The notes under the pieces are model-generated. The model searched no databases. It was not told the origin of the DNA and saw only the letters and a list, made by a program, of their open reading frames with translations. Of a DNA stretch of 35,166 bases, positions 18,729 through 28,671 are shown one piece after another. Origin of the DNA: Bacteroidota bacterium (GTDB lineage: Bacteria; Bacteroidota; Bacteroidia; Bacteroidales; JAIPAH01); NCBI GenBank assembly GCA_021767705.1, contig JAASSU010000008.1, positions 1 through 35,166 on the forward strand, in the 5' to 3' direction. Position numbers and translations under genes: made by a program. The first letter of the stretch is position 1; every line of letters begins with the position of its first letter.

Positions 18729-19654
18729 CGAGCTCAATTCCCCCTATTACCGCTATCATAGTAACTTATAATTCAGCCAGAACAATCACCGCAGCTCTAA
18801 TGAGCTTATTTCCAACGTATGTTGATGGAATTCTTGATGTTGTTGTAATAGATAACAACAGCAGTGACAAAACTGCATATATAGTCGAGAGCAGTTTTGC
18901 ATGGGTTAAACTTATTCGCAGTGAAGAGAATCTTGGGTATGGTCGCGGGTGTAACCTGGGATTTAAATACGTCAAATCAGAGTATGTGTTGATACTGAAT
19001 CCAGATGTTGAGCTTCCATCTAAATCGATTGATGAGTTGCTGCGGTTTATGCATCTGAATCCGGAAGCCGGTATCGTGGCACCTGCAATTATTGAAAATG
19101 GAAAGCACTATCAGGCGGCAGGGCTGATGTCTACACCAAAGACAGTGGTTGGTAGCATGCTGGATACCGGTAATTTGTACCCCCACAAACGAATAATCTA
19201 TCCAGGAGATACACCGTTTAAAACAAATTGGGTATGCGGAGCAGTCATGCTTATTCACTCAGCTCTTTTTAAGCAGCTTCATGGGTTTGATCCACGATTT
19301 TTTCTGTATTTTGAGGAAACCGACTTGTGTAAGCGTGTTACTGAAAAGGGGAAGGAGATTTGGGCGATTGGCACAGCCATTGCAACCCATGTGGGCGGTG
19401 CAAGTGCGGTCAGTAGCGCAAAAGAGTATGCTTCTGGGTGTATCTCTCAACATTTCTATCAGAGCCGGCTCTACTATTTAGTTAAACATCATGGAAGAAT
19501 AGTCGCGTATAGTAGTGACCTGATAGCCCGAATGCTGCAGAATGCGCGTTGGCTTAAAAACCAGTTAGTGAAGAGAAATAAAAACAAGTCTATAAATAAA
19601 ATAAATTTACTGTTCCGTTTACCCCCGTTGGTGGAAAAACGTCATGAAGTATAA
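18725..19654 (+). CDS. glycosyltransferase family 2 (rhamnosyltransferase-like)
   Basis: PITAIIVTYNSARTITAALMSL...VVVIDNNSSDKTA...LGYGRGCNLGFKYVKSEYVLILNPDVEL...FLYFEETDLCKRV. Confidence 0.95.
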   Translation: MTSSIPPITAIIVTYNSARTITAALMSLFPTYVDGILDVVVIDNNSSDKTAYIVESSFAWVKLIRSEENLGYGRGCNLGFKYVKSEYVLILNPDVELPSKSIDELLRFMHLNPEAGIVAPAIIENGKHYQAAGLMSTPKTVVGSMLDTGNLYPHKRIIYPGDTPFKTNWVCGAVMLIHSALFKQLHGFDPRFFLYFEETDLCKRVTEKGKEIWAIGTAIATHVGGASAVSSAKEYASGCISQHFYQSRLYYLVKHHGRIVAYSSDLIARMLQNARWLKNQLVKRNKNKSINKINLLFRLPPLVEKRHEV

Positions 19655-20720
19655 CTTAATACGGCCATACGAATTGAATGATTCGATGGTGCAGAGCTGG
19701 AATAAAATAATAACTGACGAAAGTGTATATGCGAGTCCGTTTTTCTCACCAGACTTCACAAGAACTGTTGCAAGTGTACGTGACGATGTCTATGTTGGTG
19801 TTTTGGAGGAAGAGGGAAGTATCTGTGGCTTTTTTCCATTCCAAAAAAGTAAAAACAGAGTTGCACGTCCGGTCGGCTTAGGACTTTCAGATTATCATGG
19901 TGTGGTGTTACGAAAATCAATTAGATGGTCCGTTGAAGAGATGCTCAAGGCTCTACATCTTATTCGTTGGGAATTTGACCACCTAATCTCTGAGCAGGCT
20001 GAAATATTTAGAAGTTGTAACAGTGTAACTCAGGCTCCAATAATTCGGCTTGGTGATAGTTTTGAAAAATATGTTGAATCCTTGGATAAAAATGGAAGAA
20101 AACAGTACAGGGAGGTAATACGAAAACTCAATAAACTGGAGGATAGATACGGTCCGGTTAGTTTCTCCCATCAGAACAGTGATGATGAGAACGCGTTTTA
20201 TCAACTCATCCAGTGGAAATCGGAGCAGTGTCGACAGACTGGAACTGTTGATTATTTTGCGATTCCATGGTGCAGAGATCTGATTACGAGTATCTATCGC
20301 GCACCTACAAAATATTTTGGAGGTTTTCTGTCATGTATCCACATAGGAAAAACTCTGATTGCCGCTCACTTTGGTATGTATACTCAGCATGTGTGGCACT
20401 CCTGGATTCCCGCATATAATCATGAGTTTCAAGAATTTTCACCGGGACTTATCCTCCTTTATCGAATGATTCAAGAGGCTGTCAATAAAAAAGTCAAATA
20501 CATCGACTTGGGAAAAGGGGCTTCCCTCTATAAGAAGAGGGTCATGAATGATGCGAACTATGTTGCCCAGGGTAGTATCAGTTTGCCAGCATTTCGTAAT
20601 TCAATACACGATTATATTATCAATATTGAAAAAATAAACCTTCCAGATATTCTCAAACCTCTCATCTCTCTACCTGTACGAGCCGTACGGCGGTATCAAC
20701 GGTTGCAGCGATACCAGTAG
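19644..20720 (+). CDS. GNAT/FemAB-like (CelD/BcsL-type) acyl or aminoacyl transferase
   Basis: VYVGVLEEEGSICGFFPFQKSKN...KNGRKQYREVIRKLNKLE...AHFGMYTQHVWHSWIPAYNHEFQEFSPGLILLYRMIQEAVNKKVKYIDLGKG. Confidence 0.85.
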   Translation: MKYNLIRPYELNDSMVQSWNKIITDESVYASPFFSPDFTRTVASVRDDVYVGVLEEEGSICGFFPFQKSKNRVARPVGLGLSDYHGVVLRKSIRWSVEEMLKALHLIRWEFDHLISEQAEIFRSCNSVTQAPIIRLGDSFEKYVESLDKNGRKQYREVIRKLNKLEDRYGPVSFSHQNSDDENAFYQLIQWKSEQCRQTGTVDYFAIPWCRDLITSIYRAPTKYFGGFLSCIHIGKTLIAAHFGMYTQHVWHSWIPAYNHEFQEFSPGLILLYRMIQEAVNKKVKYIDLGKGASLYKKRVMNDANYVAQGSISLPAFRNSIHDYIINIEKINLPDILKPLISLPVRAVRRYQRLQRYQ

Positions 20721-20741
20721 AGAGCCAAAAGGAGGACTAAG

Positions 20742-21305
20742 ATGAAAAAACTATACAATTGGTTCTACTATAAGGGCCTAAGAATGTATAGAAGACTGTT
20801 CCAGCACCGCAATTACGTGTTTGTTCATAAAGGCCCGTATAACCCAGAAACAGCCCCCACATGTAAAATAGAAAAGTACAGTAGTTTTGCTGAACTTCCG
20901 GAAAATGTAAAAAAGGCTTTTTTGAGCAGCGGGGGGCATGATGTAATGGAAATAAACAGAGTTGAACTAGAGAATAACGCAGTACTTTATGTTGGTTACA
21001 TCGATGACAAAGTGGCCGGTGTATTGTTCTCTAGACAGGGTAAGTATTTTAAACGGTGGTTTGTTGATCTTGCTGATAATGATATTGTCCTTTTCCGTGC
21101 AAAGACATACCCGGAGTTTCGAGGAAGGGGTATATGTCCGACGCTAATAAGGTATGCGATGCATGACAACCTCTTTAATACAAGTAATTTTGCCTATGCC
21201 GACTGCCGAGTGTATAACACAGCTTCCGAGCGAGCCATCACAAAAGCTGGTTTTCAAAAGATAGGAGTGATGAAACCTCTGAGACAAAAGGATGTATTTA
21301 AGTGA
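20742..21305 (+). CDS. GNAT family N-acetyltransferase
   Basis: AGVLFSRQG...FRAKTYPEFRGRGICPTLIRYAMHDNLFN...YNTASERAITKAGFQKIG. Confidence 0.8.
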   Translation: MKKLYNWFYYKGLRMYRRLFQHRNYVFVHKGPYNPETAPTCKIEKYSSFAELPENVKKAFLSSGGHDVMEINRVELENNAVLYVGYIDDKVAGVLFSRQGKYFKRWFVDLADNDIVLFRAKTYPEFRGRGICPTLIRYAMHDNLFNTSNFAYADCRVYNTASERAITKAGFQKIGVMKPLRQKDVFK

Positions 21306-22540
21306 ATGAAGATGGGAGATTAATAATGGATGCTGGAATAAAAAAAATATTAGTTACAAAAGAACGAATACCCGCTGTTATACTTCCACTTAGCTACAAC
21401 GGTGTGCTATTTACTCGTGCTTTACATTATGAAGGTGTGCCGGTTATCGGAATCATCAAATCAAAGAAACTCTGTTTCTACCATACCAATAGTTGCAGGA
21501 AGGTTGTTTCTGAAGACTTGTATGGTGACAGTACGCTGCAAGTCCTGCGTGAAATTGGTGAAACTGCTGTTACAAGTCCAGTACTTATAGCTACTTCTGA
21601 CGAAGGATTGAAATTTATACTACGAAACGAAAATGAACTGCGAACTAAATTTTTGTTTAACGTCCCTGAGTCCAACACTGCGGAAATGCTGCTTGAAAAA
21701 GAAAAACTGTATGCCTGGGGCAATGAAAAGTTTCTGTTCCCAACAACAAGAATAATTACTACTCAAGAGGAACTCAAAGAGTCGGCTGGGCAGATGAATT
21801 TCCCTGTGATATTTAAGCCCAATTACAGGGATGACAACTGGCCGACACATTTTGATAAAGCTGTCATCTGCGACGATCTTCAAAAAATGCAAGATACCTA
21901 TTCACTCTTTCAACCATATGCAACTTCTTTTTTAGCATCTGAATATATACTTGGCGGAGATGAGAATATCGAAACCTGTCATGTTTATTATGATCAGGGA
22001 AGAATGGTGGCGGCCTACACAGATCAGAAAATCCGTCAATCCCCACCTCTTACCGGGACAGGCGCATACATTTCATCCTGTTATAACCCCGCTATCAAGG
22101 ACATTACACAAAGATTCTTTGATTCTCTCGATCACTACAGTGGAATCGGCGGTATTGAATTTAAAAAAGATGACAGAAGTGGTGAGTACAAAATTATCGA
22201 ACCTTTTGTGGGAAGACCCAGTAGCCACATATATACAAGTCTCGGCGAAGGATTTAATTTTCCATTCCTAGTTTATTCTCATGTTGCCGGCTTGAAGATA
22301 CCCTCATATGAACAATCGCGTAGAGTTGTGAGTCAGCTTGACGAAGAGTTCGAACTGCGCTCAATGGGGTATTATCTAAAAACAAAAAAAATGACCATCT
22401 GGAAATACATTAAGACGATATTTACTACCGAAGTTTTCGTACGCTATTCAATAAAGGATCCACTGGTAGGTTTTGTATATACCCTCCAACTTCTAAAAAG
22501 AGTGATAAAGAAGCTTATTAGAAAGAAGAGTGGGGAATGA
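21302..22540 (+). CDS. ATP-grasp domain protein (carboxylate-amine/thiol ligase-like)
   Basis: LPLSYNGVLFTRALHYEGVPVIGI...NFPVIFKPNYRD...FLASEYILGGDENIETCHVYY...GIGGIEFKKDDRSGEYKIIEPFVGRPSSHI. The ATG at 21326 is an alternative start. Confidence 0.82.
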   Translation: MNEDGRLIMDAGIKKILVTKERIPAVILPLSYNGVLFTRALHYEGVPVIGIIKSKKLCFYHTNSCRKVVSEDLYGDSTLQVLREIGETAVTSPVLIATSDEGLKFILRNENELRTKFLFNVPESNTAEMLLEKEKLYAWGNEKFLFPTTRIITTQEELKESAGQMNFPVIFKPNYRDDNWPTHFDKAVICDDLQKMQDTYSLFQPYATSFLASEYILGGDENIETCHVYYDQGRMVAAYTDQKIRQSPPLTGTGAYISSCYNPAIKDITQRFFDSLDHYSGIGGIEFKKDDRSGEYKIIEPFVGRPSSHIYTSLGEGFNFPFLVYSHVAGLKIPSYEQSRRVVSQLDEEFELRSMGYYLKTKKMTIWKYIKTIFTTEVFVRYSIKDPLVGFVYTLQLLKRVIKKLIRKKSGE

Positions 22541-23553
22541 GCGATTTACTTACAAATCTCGGAATTGTTCTCATCGGCAGGAATGAACGAGCGCACCTAA
22601 AAAGGGCAATAGATTCGCTGCCTCTTGGAATTAATTCAGTAATTTACGTTGACTCAGGTTCTGCAGACGGTAGTGCCGAGTATATTGAAGCACAGCATTT
22701 TCCAGTACATAGATTGAGTTCTGATAAGCCATTTTCTGCAGCCCGTGCACGTCAAGAAGGTTTTGAGATATTGCTCACTCGATTCCCTTATGTAGAATGG
22801 GTTCAGTTTATAGATGGAGACTGCGCTTTGTGTGAGGGGTGGGTTGAGTCTGCTTTAGAGTACCTGAAAAACAACCCGAGAGTAGGGGTAGTGTGCGGAA
22901 TGCTTGAAGAGACAGCCCCATATACATCTATTTTTAACAGAATGAACTCATTACACTGGAAAACGGCCCAAATTGGAGATATTACAGCTTGTGGTGGTAT
23001 TTTTATGACACATAAAGCTATTTTTAGCTCTGTCGGCGGATTCAATACAAGATTACTTACCGGCGAGGAAGCTGAATTTTGTGGACGTGTGCGTGCAATG
23101 GAATTCAAAGTCGTACGATTGAATAAAAAGATGGCGCAACACGATTCAGCACTTGTAACCTTTTCTGCCTGGTGGCGTAGGGCTGTGTGGGGGGGGCGTG
23201 GGGATGCCCAAAGAATAGACCTGATTGGTAAAAATAGTGGAATACCAGAATTTCGAAAGTATAAAAGCTCGCTCCTCTGGGCCTTCTGGGTCCCGCTCCT
23301 TTCAATCACCGGCGCGATTCTTTCGACAATATGGACTATAGCTCTTATTCTACCTATTACTGGTATCGGTACGTATCTTCTCATCCTCTTCAAAATTATG
23401 CATGATAGAAAAAGTCTCGGTGATGAAGTAGGAGATGCCTTGTTATATTCAGCCCTTTGTATTCTTCGCAAGTTTCCTTACTTGTTTGGGTTTCTCAGCT
23501 ATAGGTATTCATTCAAGACGACTTCTAGATTTCCTGATCCTCATTCAATATAG
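22537..23553 (+). CDS. glycosyltransferase family 2
   Basis: GIVLIGRNERAHLKRAIDSLPLGINSVIYVDSGSADGSAEYI...WVQFIDGDCALCEGWVESAL...LLTGEEAEFCGRVRAMEFKV. Confidence 0.92.
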   Translation: MSDLLTNLGIVLIGRNERAHLKRAIDSLPLGINSVIYVDSGSADGSAEYIEAQHFPVHRLSSDKPFSAARARQEGFEILLTRFPYVEWVQFIDGDCALCEGWVESALEYLKNNPRVGVVCGMLEETAPYTSIFNRMNSLHWKTAQIGDITACGGIFMTHKAIFSSVGGFNTRLLTGEEAEFCGRVRAMEFKVVRLNKKMAQHDSALVTFSAWWRRAVWGGRGDAQRIDLIGKNSGIPEFRKYKSSLLWAFWVPLLSITGAILSTIWTIALILPITGIGTYLLILFKIMHDRKSLGDEVGDALLYSALCILRKFPYLFGFLSYRYSFKTTSRFPDPHSI

Positions 23554-23557
23554 TAAA

Positions 23558-24589
23558 ATGGCCAAGGCTAATTATTACACCATTAAACATAGTTTACGAA
23601 CATTAGTTGATGTGTGCGGGTTTGTTACTGGTTTACTAAGGTTGTATGAGCGAAAAATGCAAAAAGGTCTTACAGTTCTTATGTATCACCGGGTACTTCC
23701 AGAGAATATCTGTAGGACATATCCTCTTCAGTCTTTACCGATGCCGGTTGATGTGTTCGATGAACAGATGAAATGGCTTGCAAAGACCTGCAATGTACTG
23801 CCGCTTCATGAAGCTTTGAGTGCTATGCGTTCCGGACAGGATTATGACAAGCCGTTAGTTTCAATTACATTCGATGACGGGTATGAAGATAACTTCCATT
23901 ACGCTGCACCGGTTCTTCAACGCTATGGTTTGAGGGCAACGTTCTGTATTACCGTTAACTTTTTAACTGAAGGCCACTCGATGTGGTTTGATAGGGCTGC
24001 AGATGCTTGGTCCAGACTCGAAAAACAACCAAAACAATACTTTGCAGATCTTTTTTCTTCTCATGATGTTTCGATACAGAGCTGGATGAAGCAACTTAAG
24101 AACATGAATAATACGCGACGTGATATGACAATTAGGAATGTAGAAAAAGCAGTGCAGGGGCATTTCTCTAAAGAGAGGTATGCACCAATGAGTTTGGGTC
24201 ATTTGTCAGTTCTTAAGGACATGGGGCACGAAATTGCATCACACTCATTATCACATCCTATTCTCACAATGTTGTCGGATAATGAGTTAAGGTATGAGTT
24301 GCAGCTGTCATCCGAAAAGCTCTCAGAGCTGACCGGCGGCGATATTTATGGATTTTGTTTTCCAAATGGAACATACAATGAAAGGGTTCTGGGGGATGTA
24401 AAGAAAAACGATTATATCTATGCGCTCACAACTGAAGAAGGGGCAAATTATACTGATTCCGATCAATTTCAGATAAAAAGAATCCCGGTTACGATGCAGC
24501 GTACAATGGCTCCCATTCATGCTATTAGACTCCTAAATTTTCGCTCTGAAATCTCTCGTCTGAGAGCAGCATGGAGAAGTTTACTGTGA
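23558..24589 (+). CDS. polysaccharide deacetylase family protein (copy 2)
   Basis: LTVLMYHRVLPENI...VSITFDDGYEDNFHYAAPVLQRYGLRATFCITVNFL...EIASHSLSHPILT...GFCFPNGTYN. In-frame ATG at 23558 avoids the long overlap with the upstream GT2. Confidence 0.93.
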   Translation: MAKANYYTIKHSLRTLVDVCGFVTGLLRLYERKMQKGLTVLMYHRVLPENICRTYPLQSLPMPVDVFDEQMKWLAKTCNVLPLHEALSAMRSGQDYDKPLVSITFDDGYEDNFHYAAPVLQRYGLRATFCITVNFLTEGHSMWFDRAADAWSRLEKQPKQYFADLFSSHDVSIQSWMKQLKNMNNTRRDMTIRNVEKAVQGHFSKERYAPMSLGHLSVLKDMGHEIASHSLSHPILTMLSDNELRYELQLSSEKLSELTGGDIYGFCFPNGTYNERVLGDVKKNDYIYALTTEEGANYTDSDQFQIKRIPVTMQRTMAPIHAIRLLNFRSEISRLRAAWRSLL

Positions 24590-25371
24590 CTGAAATGATA
24601 AAAATAAAAGAGCTTGAGCAGGTTATTCAACGAATGCAAAATCCATCTAATCTTAATCAGCATATATATAAGTGGTCAGAAAATGGAAAAGGGGTTATTT
24701 CTTACAGTGATGGAGATGGAATACCGCTAATAATAAAAATATGGGGAATAAAGCAAAAAAAAGAACAATTTAAGAGCCAAATTAGACTAAGTAACGGATT
24801 TCGTGAATGGAGAATGCAGAAGTACCTCTTACGATTTGGGATTCAAACACCGACTCCCTTTGAGTTCAAGCGTATACGTATTAATAGAAATCAAAAGTAT
24901 GAGATAATGATTGTAGAGGATTTAGGCGAGACTACACTTGGATTGGATTATCTTAAGAAATTATACTCAATGAATGATTTTGTTTCTGCTGAGAAATTTG
25001 AACAGAGTGTTCTTGAGTGCACAGAAAAAATCTTAAATCTTTGTGTGATCGACATTGACCATCAACTCAATAACTTTATTGTCGATAAATATCACAAATT
25101 GTATCGTACCGATTTCGAGTGTGCCCAAAAGTACCTCTGGATTCGACAGGAATACAGAGATTATGCTAAAATGCTTGCCCGCCTCATTTCTAGTCATGTT
25201 TACGCAGTACAACCGGAAGTGCACCACAGTGTACATTTTTCCGATTTGCTATACAGCCGGCTTAGAATAAAGCCAGAAATACGTAGAAAAATAAACTCCA
25301 TCGTTTATCATAACCTTTCAGAGCAAAAAAAGATTATGTGTGTTGATACCCAATTAAGCCTACCGGAGTGA
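24571..25371 (+). CDS. lipopolysaccharide/Kdo kinase-like (InaA/WaaP-type) putative phosphotransferase
   Basis: Kinase-like catalytic block VIDIDHQLNNFIVDKYHKLYRTDFECA, with upstream IKIWG...GFREWRMQKYLLRFGIQTPTPFEF...IVEDLG. Confidence 0.6.
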   Translation: MEKFTVTEMIKIKELEQVIQRMQNPSNLNQHIYKWSENGKGVISYSDGDGIPLIIKIWGIKQKKEQFKSQIRLSNGFREWRMQKYLLRFGIQTPTPFEFKRIRINRNQKYEIMIVEDLGETTLGLDYLKKLYSMNDFVSAEKFEQSVLECTEKILNLCVIDIDHQLNNFIVDKYHKLYRTDFECAQKYLWIRQEYRDYAKMLARLISSHVYAVQPEVHHSVHFSDLLYSRLRIKPEIRRKINSIVYHNLSEQKKIMCVDTQLSLPE

Positions 25372-26453
25372 TCATGAAAGGTGCTGAAAAAATTATAAAG
25401 GTAGCATTGATCGGAGGCGGAAAAATATCTGAACAACATCTAATAGCTTTAGCTACAACGACCGGAGTTAATGTTAAGGGTGTTTGTGATCTTTCCCCGG
25501 CAGTGGCCAGATACACTGCCCGTCGTTTTGGTGTGGAACGGTGGTTCACTGATTACCGTGTAATGTTAAAGAGTATAAATCCAGATGTTGTTCACGTACT
25601 TACACCACCGGCAACACACACCGAAATTGCCAGAGATTGTATTGACAGTGGTGCTCACGTAATTATTGAGAAACCAATTACTCTTTCGAATCCCGAGTTT
25701 AATGCTTTGTGGTCATATGCAGAAGATCATAATCTGAGTATCATCGAAAACCAAAACTACCGATTTAATCCACCGGTACAGCAATTGCGTTCTATAGTGG
25801 ATTCCAAAAAGTTGGGGACAATAGAGGAGGTGGAAGTGCGAATGAGTCTAAATCTGCGTAATGGCGGTAGGTATGCAGATCGAAATATGCCTCACCCGAG
25901 CCATCAGTTGCCTGGTGGAGTACTGCATGAGTTCATCACCCACCTTGCGTATTTATTTCTTTACTTTATGCCGATAGATACTGTTGAGCAGTGCGATGTG
26001 ATGCACGCATATTGGAAAAATCATGAACATGATGAATTGTTTAAGTACGATGATCTTGATGCTATTGTGATGGCTGGAAGCACTCATGGCAGAATCCGCT
26101 TTTCTTCAAGACAGTGGCCTGATTCATTCTCAATTACTGTTCGTGGTTCGAAAGGAATCGCATATGCTGAGATTTTTCAGCCGGTATGCCAGATTATTAT
26201 TTCACGCAGGGGGGGCATACATCTAACTCCATTTGTGAATTATTGGAAGGAAGGTGTGACATCGCTTAAGTCTGCATTCAGGAGTATTTGGAGAAAAATC
26301 AGGAATAAGAATGCATATCAAGGACTGGAAATTTTCATAAAACTATATTACGAAGCCCTCCGAAATGGCGGTGAAATGCCGGTGAGTTTTAAGGATATAA
26401 ACACAGCAAATCTTCTGGTTGATGCTCTTCTTGCTCCGGAGAATCGGAAATGA
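25368..26453 (+). CDS. Gfo/Idh/MocA family oxidoreductase
   Basis: KVALIGGGKISEQHLIALATTTGVNVKGVCDLSPAVARYTARRFGVERWFTDYRVML...DVVHVLTPPATHTEIARDCIDSGAHVIIEKPI. Confidence 0.95.
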   Translation: MIMKGAEKIIKVALIGGGKISEQHLIALATTTGVNVKGVCDLSPAVARYTARRFGVERWFTDYRVMLKSINPDVVHVLTPPATHTEIARDCIDSGAHVIIEKPITLSNPEFNALWSYAEDHNLSIIENQNYRFNPPVQQLRSIVDSKKLGTIEEVEVRMSLNLRNGGRYADRNMPHPSHQLPGGVLHEFITHLAYLFLYFMPIDTVEQCDVMHAYWKNHEHDELFKYDDLDAIVMAGSTHGRIRFSSRQWPDSFSITVRGSKGIAYAEIFQPVCQIIISRRGGIHLTPFVNYWKEGVTSLKSAFRSIWRKIRNKNAYQGLEIFIKLYYEALRNGGEMPVSFKDINTANLLVDALLAPENRK

Positions 26454-27442
26454 AGTTATTGGTTACAGGGGCAAACGGTTTTCTGGGGCGTGAAGTTGTG
26501 AGAAAAGCTGTGGAAGCCGGGCATACCGTAAAAGTCTTGATACGCCCAGCTTCGCGTACCTTTTCTTCGTGGTGGGAAACCGAGCCGAGAATAGAAGTGA
26601 TTAGGGCAGATTTGCGAGACTCGCTTTCAGTTCAAAAGCTACCACCACAAATAGATGGAGTCATCCATTTGGCCGCCGTAAAATCAGGAGATCTATATGC
26701 ACAAATTGGTGGAACTGTGATAGGCACCGAAAACCTTTTGAAATACATATCCACCAGTCAGGTTAAAATAGTAGTGGCAGCTAGCTCCTTTTCCGTATAT
26801 GAATACGTCCGCCGTCGTACTCGAAGCAACATAGATGAGAACTCTCCAATCGCTGAAAACCAGTATGACCGGGACGAGTACTGCCAGACAAAGCTAATGC
26901 AGGAAGAATTACTCTTCGATTACGTAGCTAATGGTGGTGTCCAGGTAATCGTATTACGTCCGGGTGTTATTATTGGCAAAGACAATTTATGGACAGCCAG
27001 GCTTGGAATGCAACTGAGTGAACATACATGGATAAGAATTGGAGGCCGGGCACAACTTCCAGTAACGTATGTGGAAAATTGTGCGGAAGCATTCATCAAG
27101 GCCGCTGAGTATCAAGGTAAAGAAAAGAGTCTCATCCTAAATGTAGTTGATTCACAGAATCCATCACAAAGACAGTATTTACGTTTTATTATTTCTCGAC
27201 TCAGCAATAAACCTCGGATAATAACAATACCATGGCCGGCGATGCGCCTGTTGGCACGTGCAGCCTGGATTGCTAACGCGGTATTTTTTGGCGGAGAGGC
27301 AAAAGTGCCGGGATTGTTCATACCCTCACGTTTACATGCTCGCTGTAAACCATTCCTCTATTCCAACAGTCGAATCCAGAAAGTCTTAGGATGGACTCCT
27401 AAGTTTTCCTGGCAAGAGGCAGTTGAGAGAGTATTACAGTGA
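26450..27442 (+). CDS. NAD-dependent epimerase/dehydratase (extended SDR)
   Basis: MKLLVTGANGFLGREVVRKAVEAGHTVKVLIRP...VIHLAAVKSG...YCQTKLMQEELL...VIVLRPGVIIG. Confidence 0.93.
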   Translation: MKLLVTGANGFLGREVVRKAVEAGHTVKVLIRPASRTFSSWWETEPRIEVIRADLRDSLSVQKLPPQIDGVIHLAAVKSGDLYAQIGGTVIGTENLLKYISTSQVKIVVAASSFSVYEYVRRRTRSNIDENSPIAENQYDRDEYCQTKLMQEELLFDYVANGGVQVIVLRPGVIIGKDNLWTARLGMQLSEHTWIRIGGRAQLPVTYVENCAEAFIKAAEYQGKEKSLILNVVDSQNPSQRQYLRFIISRLSNKPRIITIPWPAMRLLARAAWIANAVFFGGEAKVPGLFIPSRLHARCKPFLYSNSRIQKVLGWTPKFSWQEAVERVLQ

Positions 27443-28656
27443 GCTTGAAAATTGCCTATCTGTGCGGAGAATATCCGCGTACAACTGATACATTCATTCA
27501 GCGTGAGGTACAGGAGTTACGTGATCTGGGTGTGCAGGTTTATACTATTTCTGTAAGAAAGCCTAAAGGTGTAGAATACGGTACCGCTGAACAGCAGCAT
27601 GAAAGGGATAACACCTATTACCTGTTGCCGATTACGCCTTTCTCATTATTGAAGGATCATATACATATTCTTATTCAATCCCCTTTTCGATATGTAAAGA
27701 GTTTTTCTTATGCGTGTACGGTTCGTTCCCCCGGGATCAAGGCGCTTATTTTTCAATTTTTTTACTTTGCCGAAGCAGTTGTACTATTAGCACAATTGCG
27801 AAAAATTGGAGTTTCGCATGTGCACAATCACGCTCCAAATTCAAGTGGTTATGTAACGCTTTTGGCTCATCTTTTAGGTGGAATCAGTTATAGTATAACA
27901 ATACATGGGTTTGGAATTCTCTCAGAACCGAGGCGTTGGCGCCTAAAGGAAAAAATTGAAAATGCTTTAGTAACAATATGTGTAAGCAAATACGCGAAGA
28001 GCCAGGCAATGCTGTGGTCACGGTTAGAATTTTGGAATAGAATTAGAGTAGTTCACTGTGGAGTGAAAGCCGTGTGTAAGATGGAACGGGTGCATTCAGG
28101 CCGTGGCAAGCACCTGCTGTTTGTAGGAAGGTTTGACCATGTGAAGGGACTTCCATTATTGCTGGACGTGTGTGCCACGCTATTTGAAAAATACAATGAT
28201 CTGCATCTGGATTTAGTGGGAGATGGTCCCGAGAGGAACCTGCTTGAGAAAATTGTTAAAGAAAAGCACTTAACTACCAAAGTGTCATTCCATGGATATC
28301 AAGCTCAGGAAGAACTAAAAAAGTTCTTTTCGAAAGCGGATGTGTTTGTGATGACCAGTTTCGCGGAGGGAATACCAGTCGTTCTTATGGAGGCAATGCT
28401 GCATGGTACTCCGGTAGTTGCTCCTCGTATTGCCGGTATTCCAGAATTGGTGGTGCATCGAGAGAATGGTTTATTGGCTGATCCCGGTGATATCCGTAGT
28501 TATCAGAATCATATAACCGAGTTATTGGAGAATTCTGATTTGCGTAATATGTTTGCACTTAAGGCACGCAAGAAAGTAGAAAGTGAGTTCAACTTGCGGC
28601 GTCAAGCTGAACAGCTATTTAATACATATACAGAAACAATTTATGAACAAGGATAA
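27439..28656 (+). CDS. glycosyltransferase family 4
   Basis: GKHLLFVGRFDHVKGLPLLLDVC...LHLDLVGDGPERNLLEKIVKEKHL...VSFHGYQAQEELKKFFSKADVFVMTSFAEGIPVVLMEAMLHGTPVVAPRIAGIPELV. Confidence 0.96.
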   Translation: MSLKIAYLCGEYPRTTDTFIQREVQELRDLGVQVYTISVRKPKGVEYGTAEQQHERDNTYYLLPITPFSLLKDHIHILIQSPFRYVKSFSYACTVRSPGIKALIFQFFYFAEAVVLLAQLRKIGVSHVHNHAPNSSGYVTLLAHLLGGISYSITIHGFGILSEPRRWRLKEKIENALVTICVSKYAKSQAMLWSRLEFWNRIRVVHCGVKAVCKMERVHSGRGKHLLFVGRFDHVKGLPLLLDVCATLFEKYNDLHLDLVGDGPERNLLEKIVKEKHLTTKVSFHGYQAQEELKKFFSKADVFVMTSFAEGIPVVLMEAMLHGTPVVAPRIAGIPELVVHRENGLLADPGDIRSYQNHITELLENSDLRNMFALKARKKVESEFNLRRQAEQLFNTYTETIYEQG

Positions 28657-28671
28657 TTAGGGCTATATAGT

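Noticed and set aside
21302-22540. ATP-grasp ORF as carbamoyl-phosphate synthase
   Set aside because: Only a single ATP-grasp domain and an EPS context; a family-level ligase call is all that can be supported
22803-23471. 222 aa minus-strand ORF
   Set aside because: Antisense to the GT2 gene at 22537; no recognisable motif
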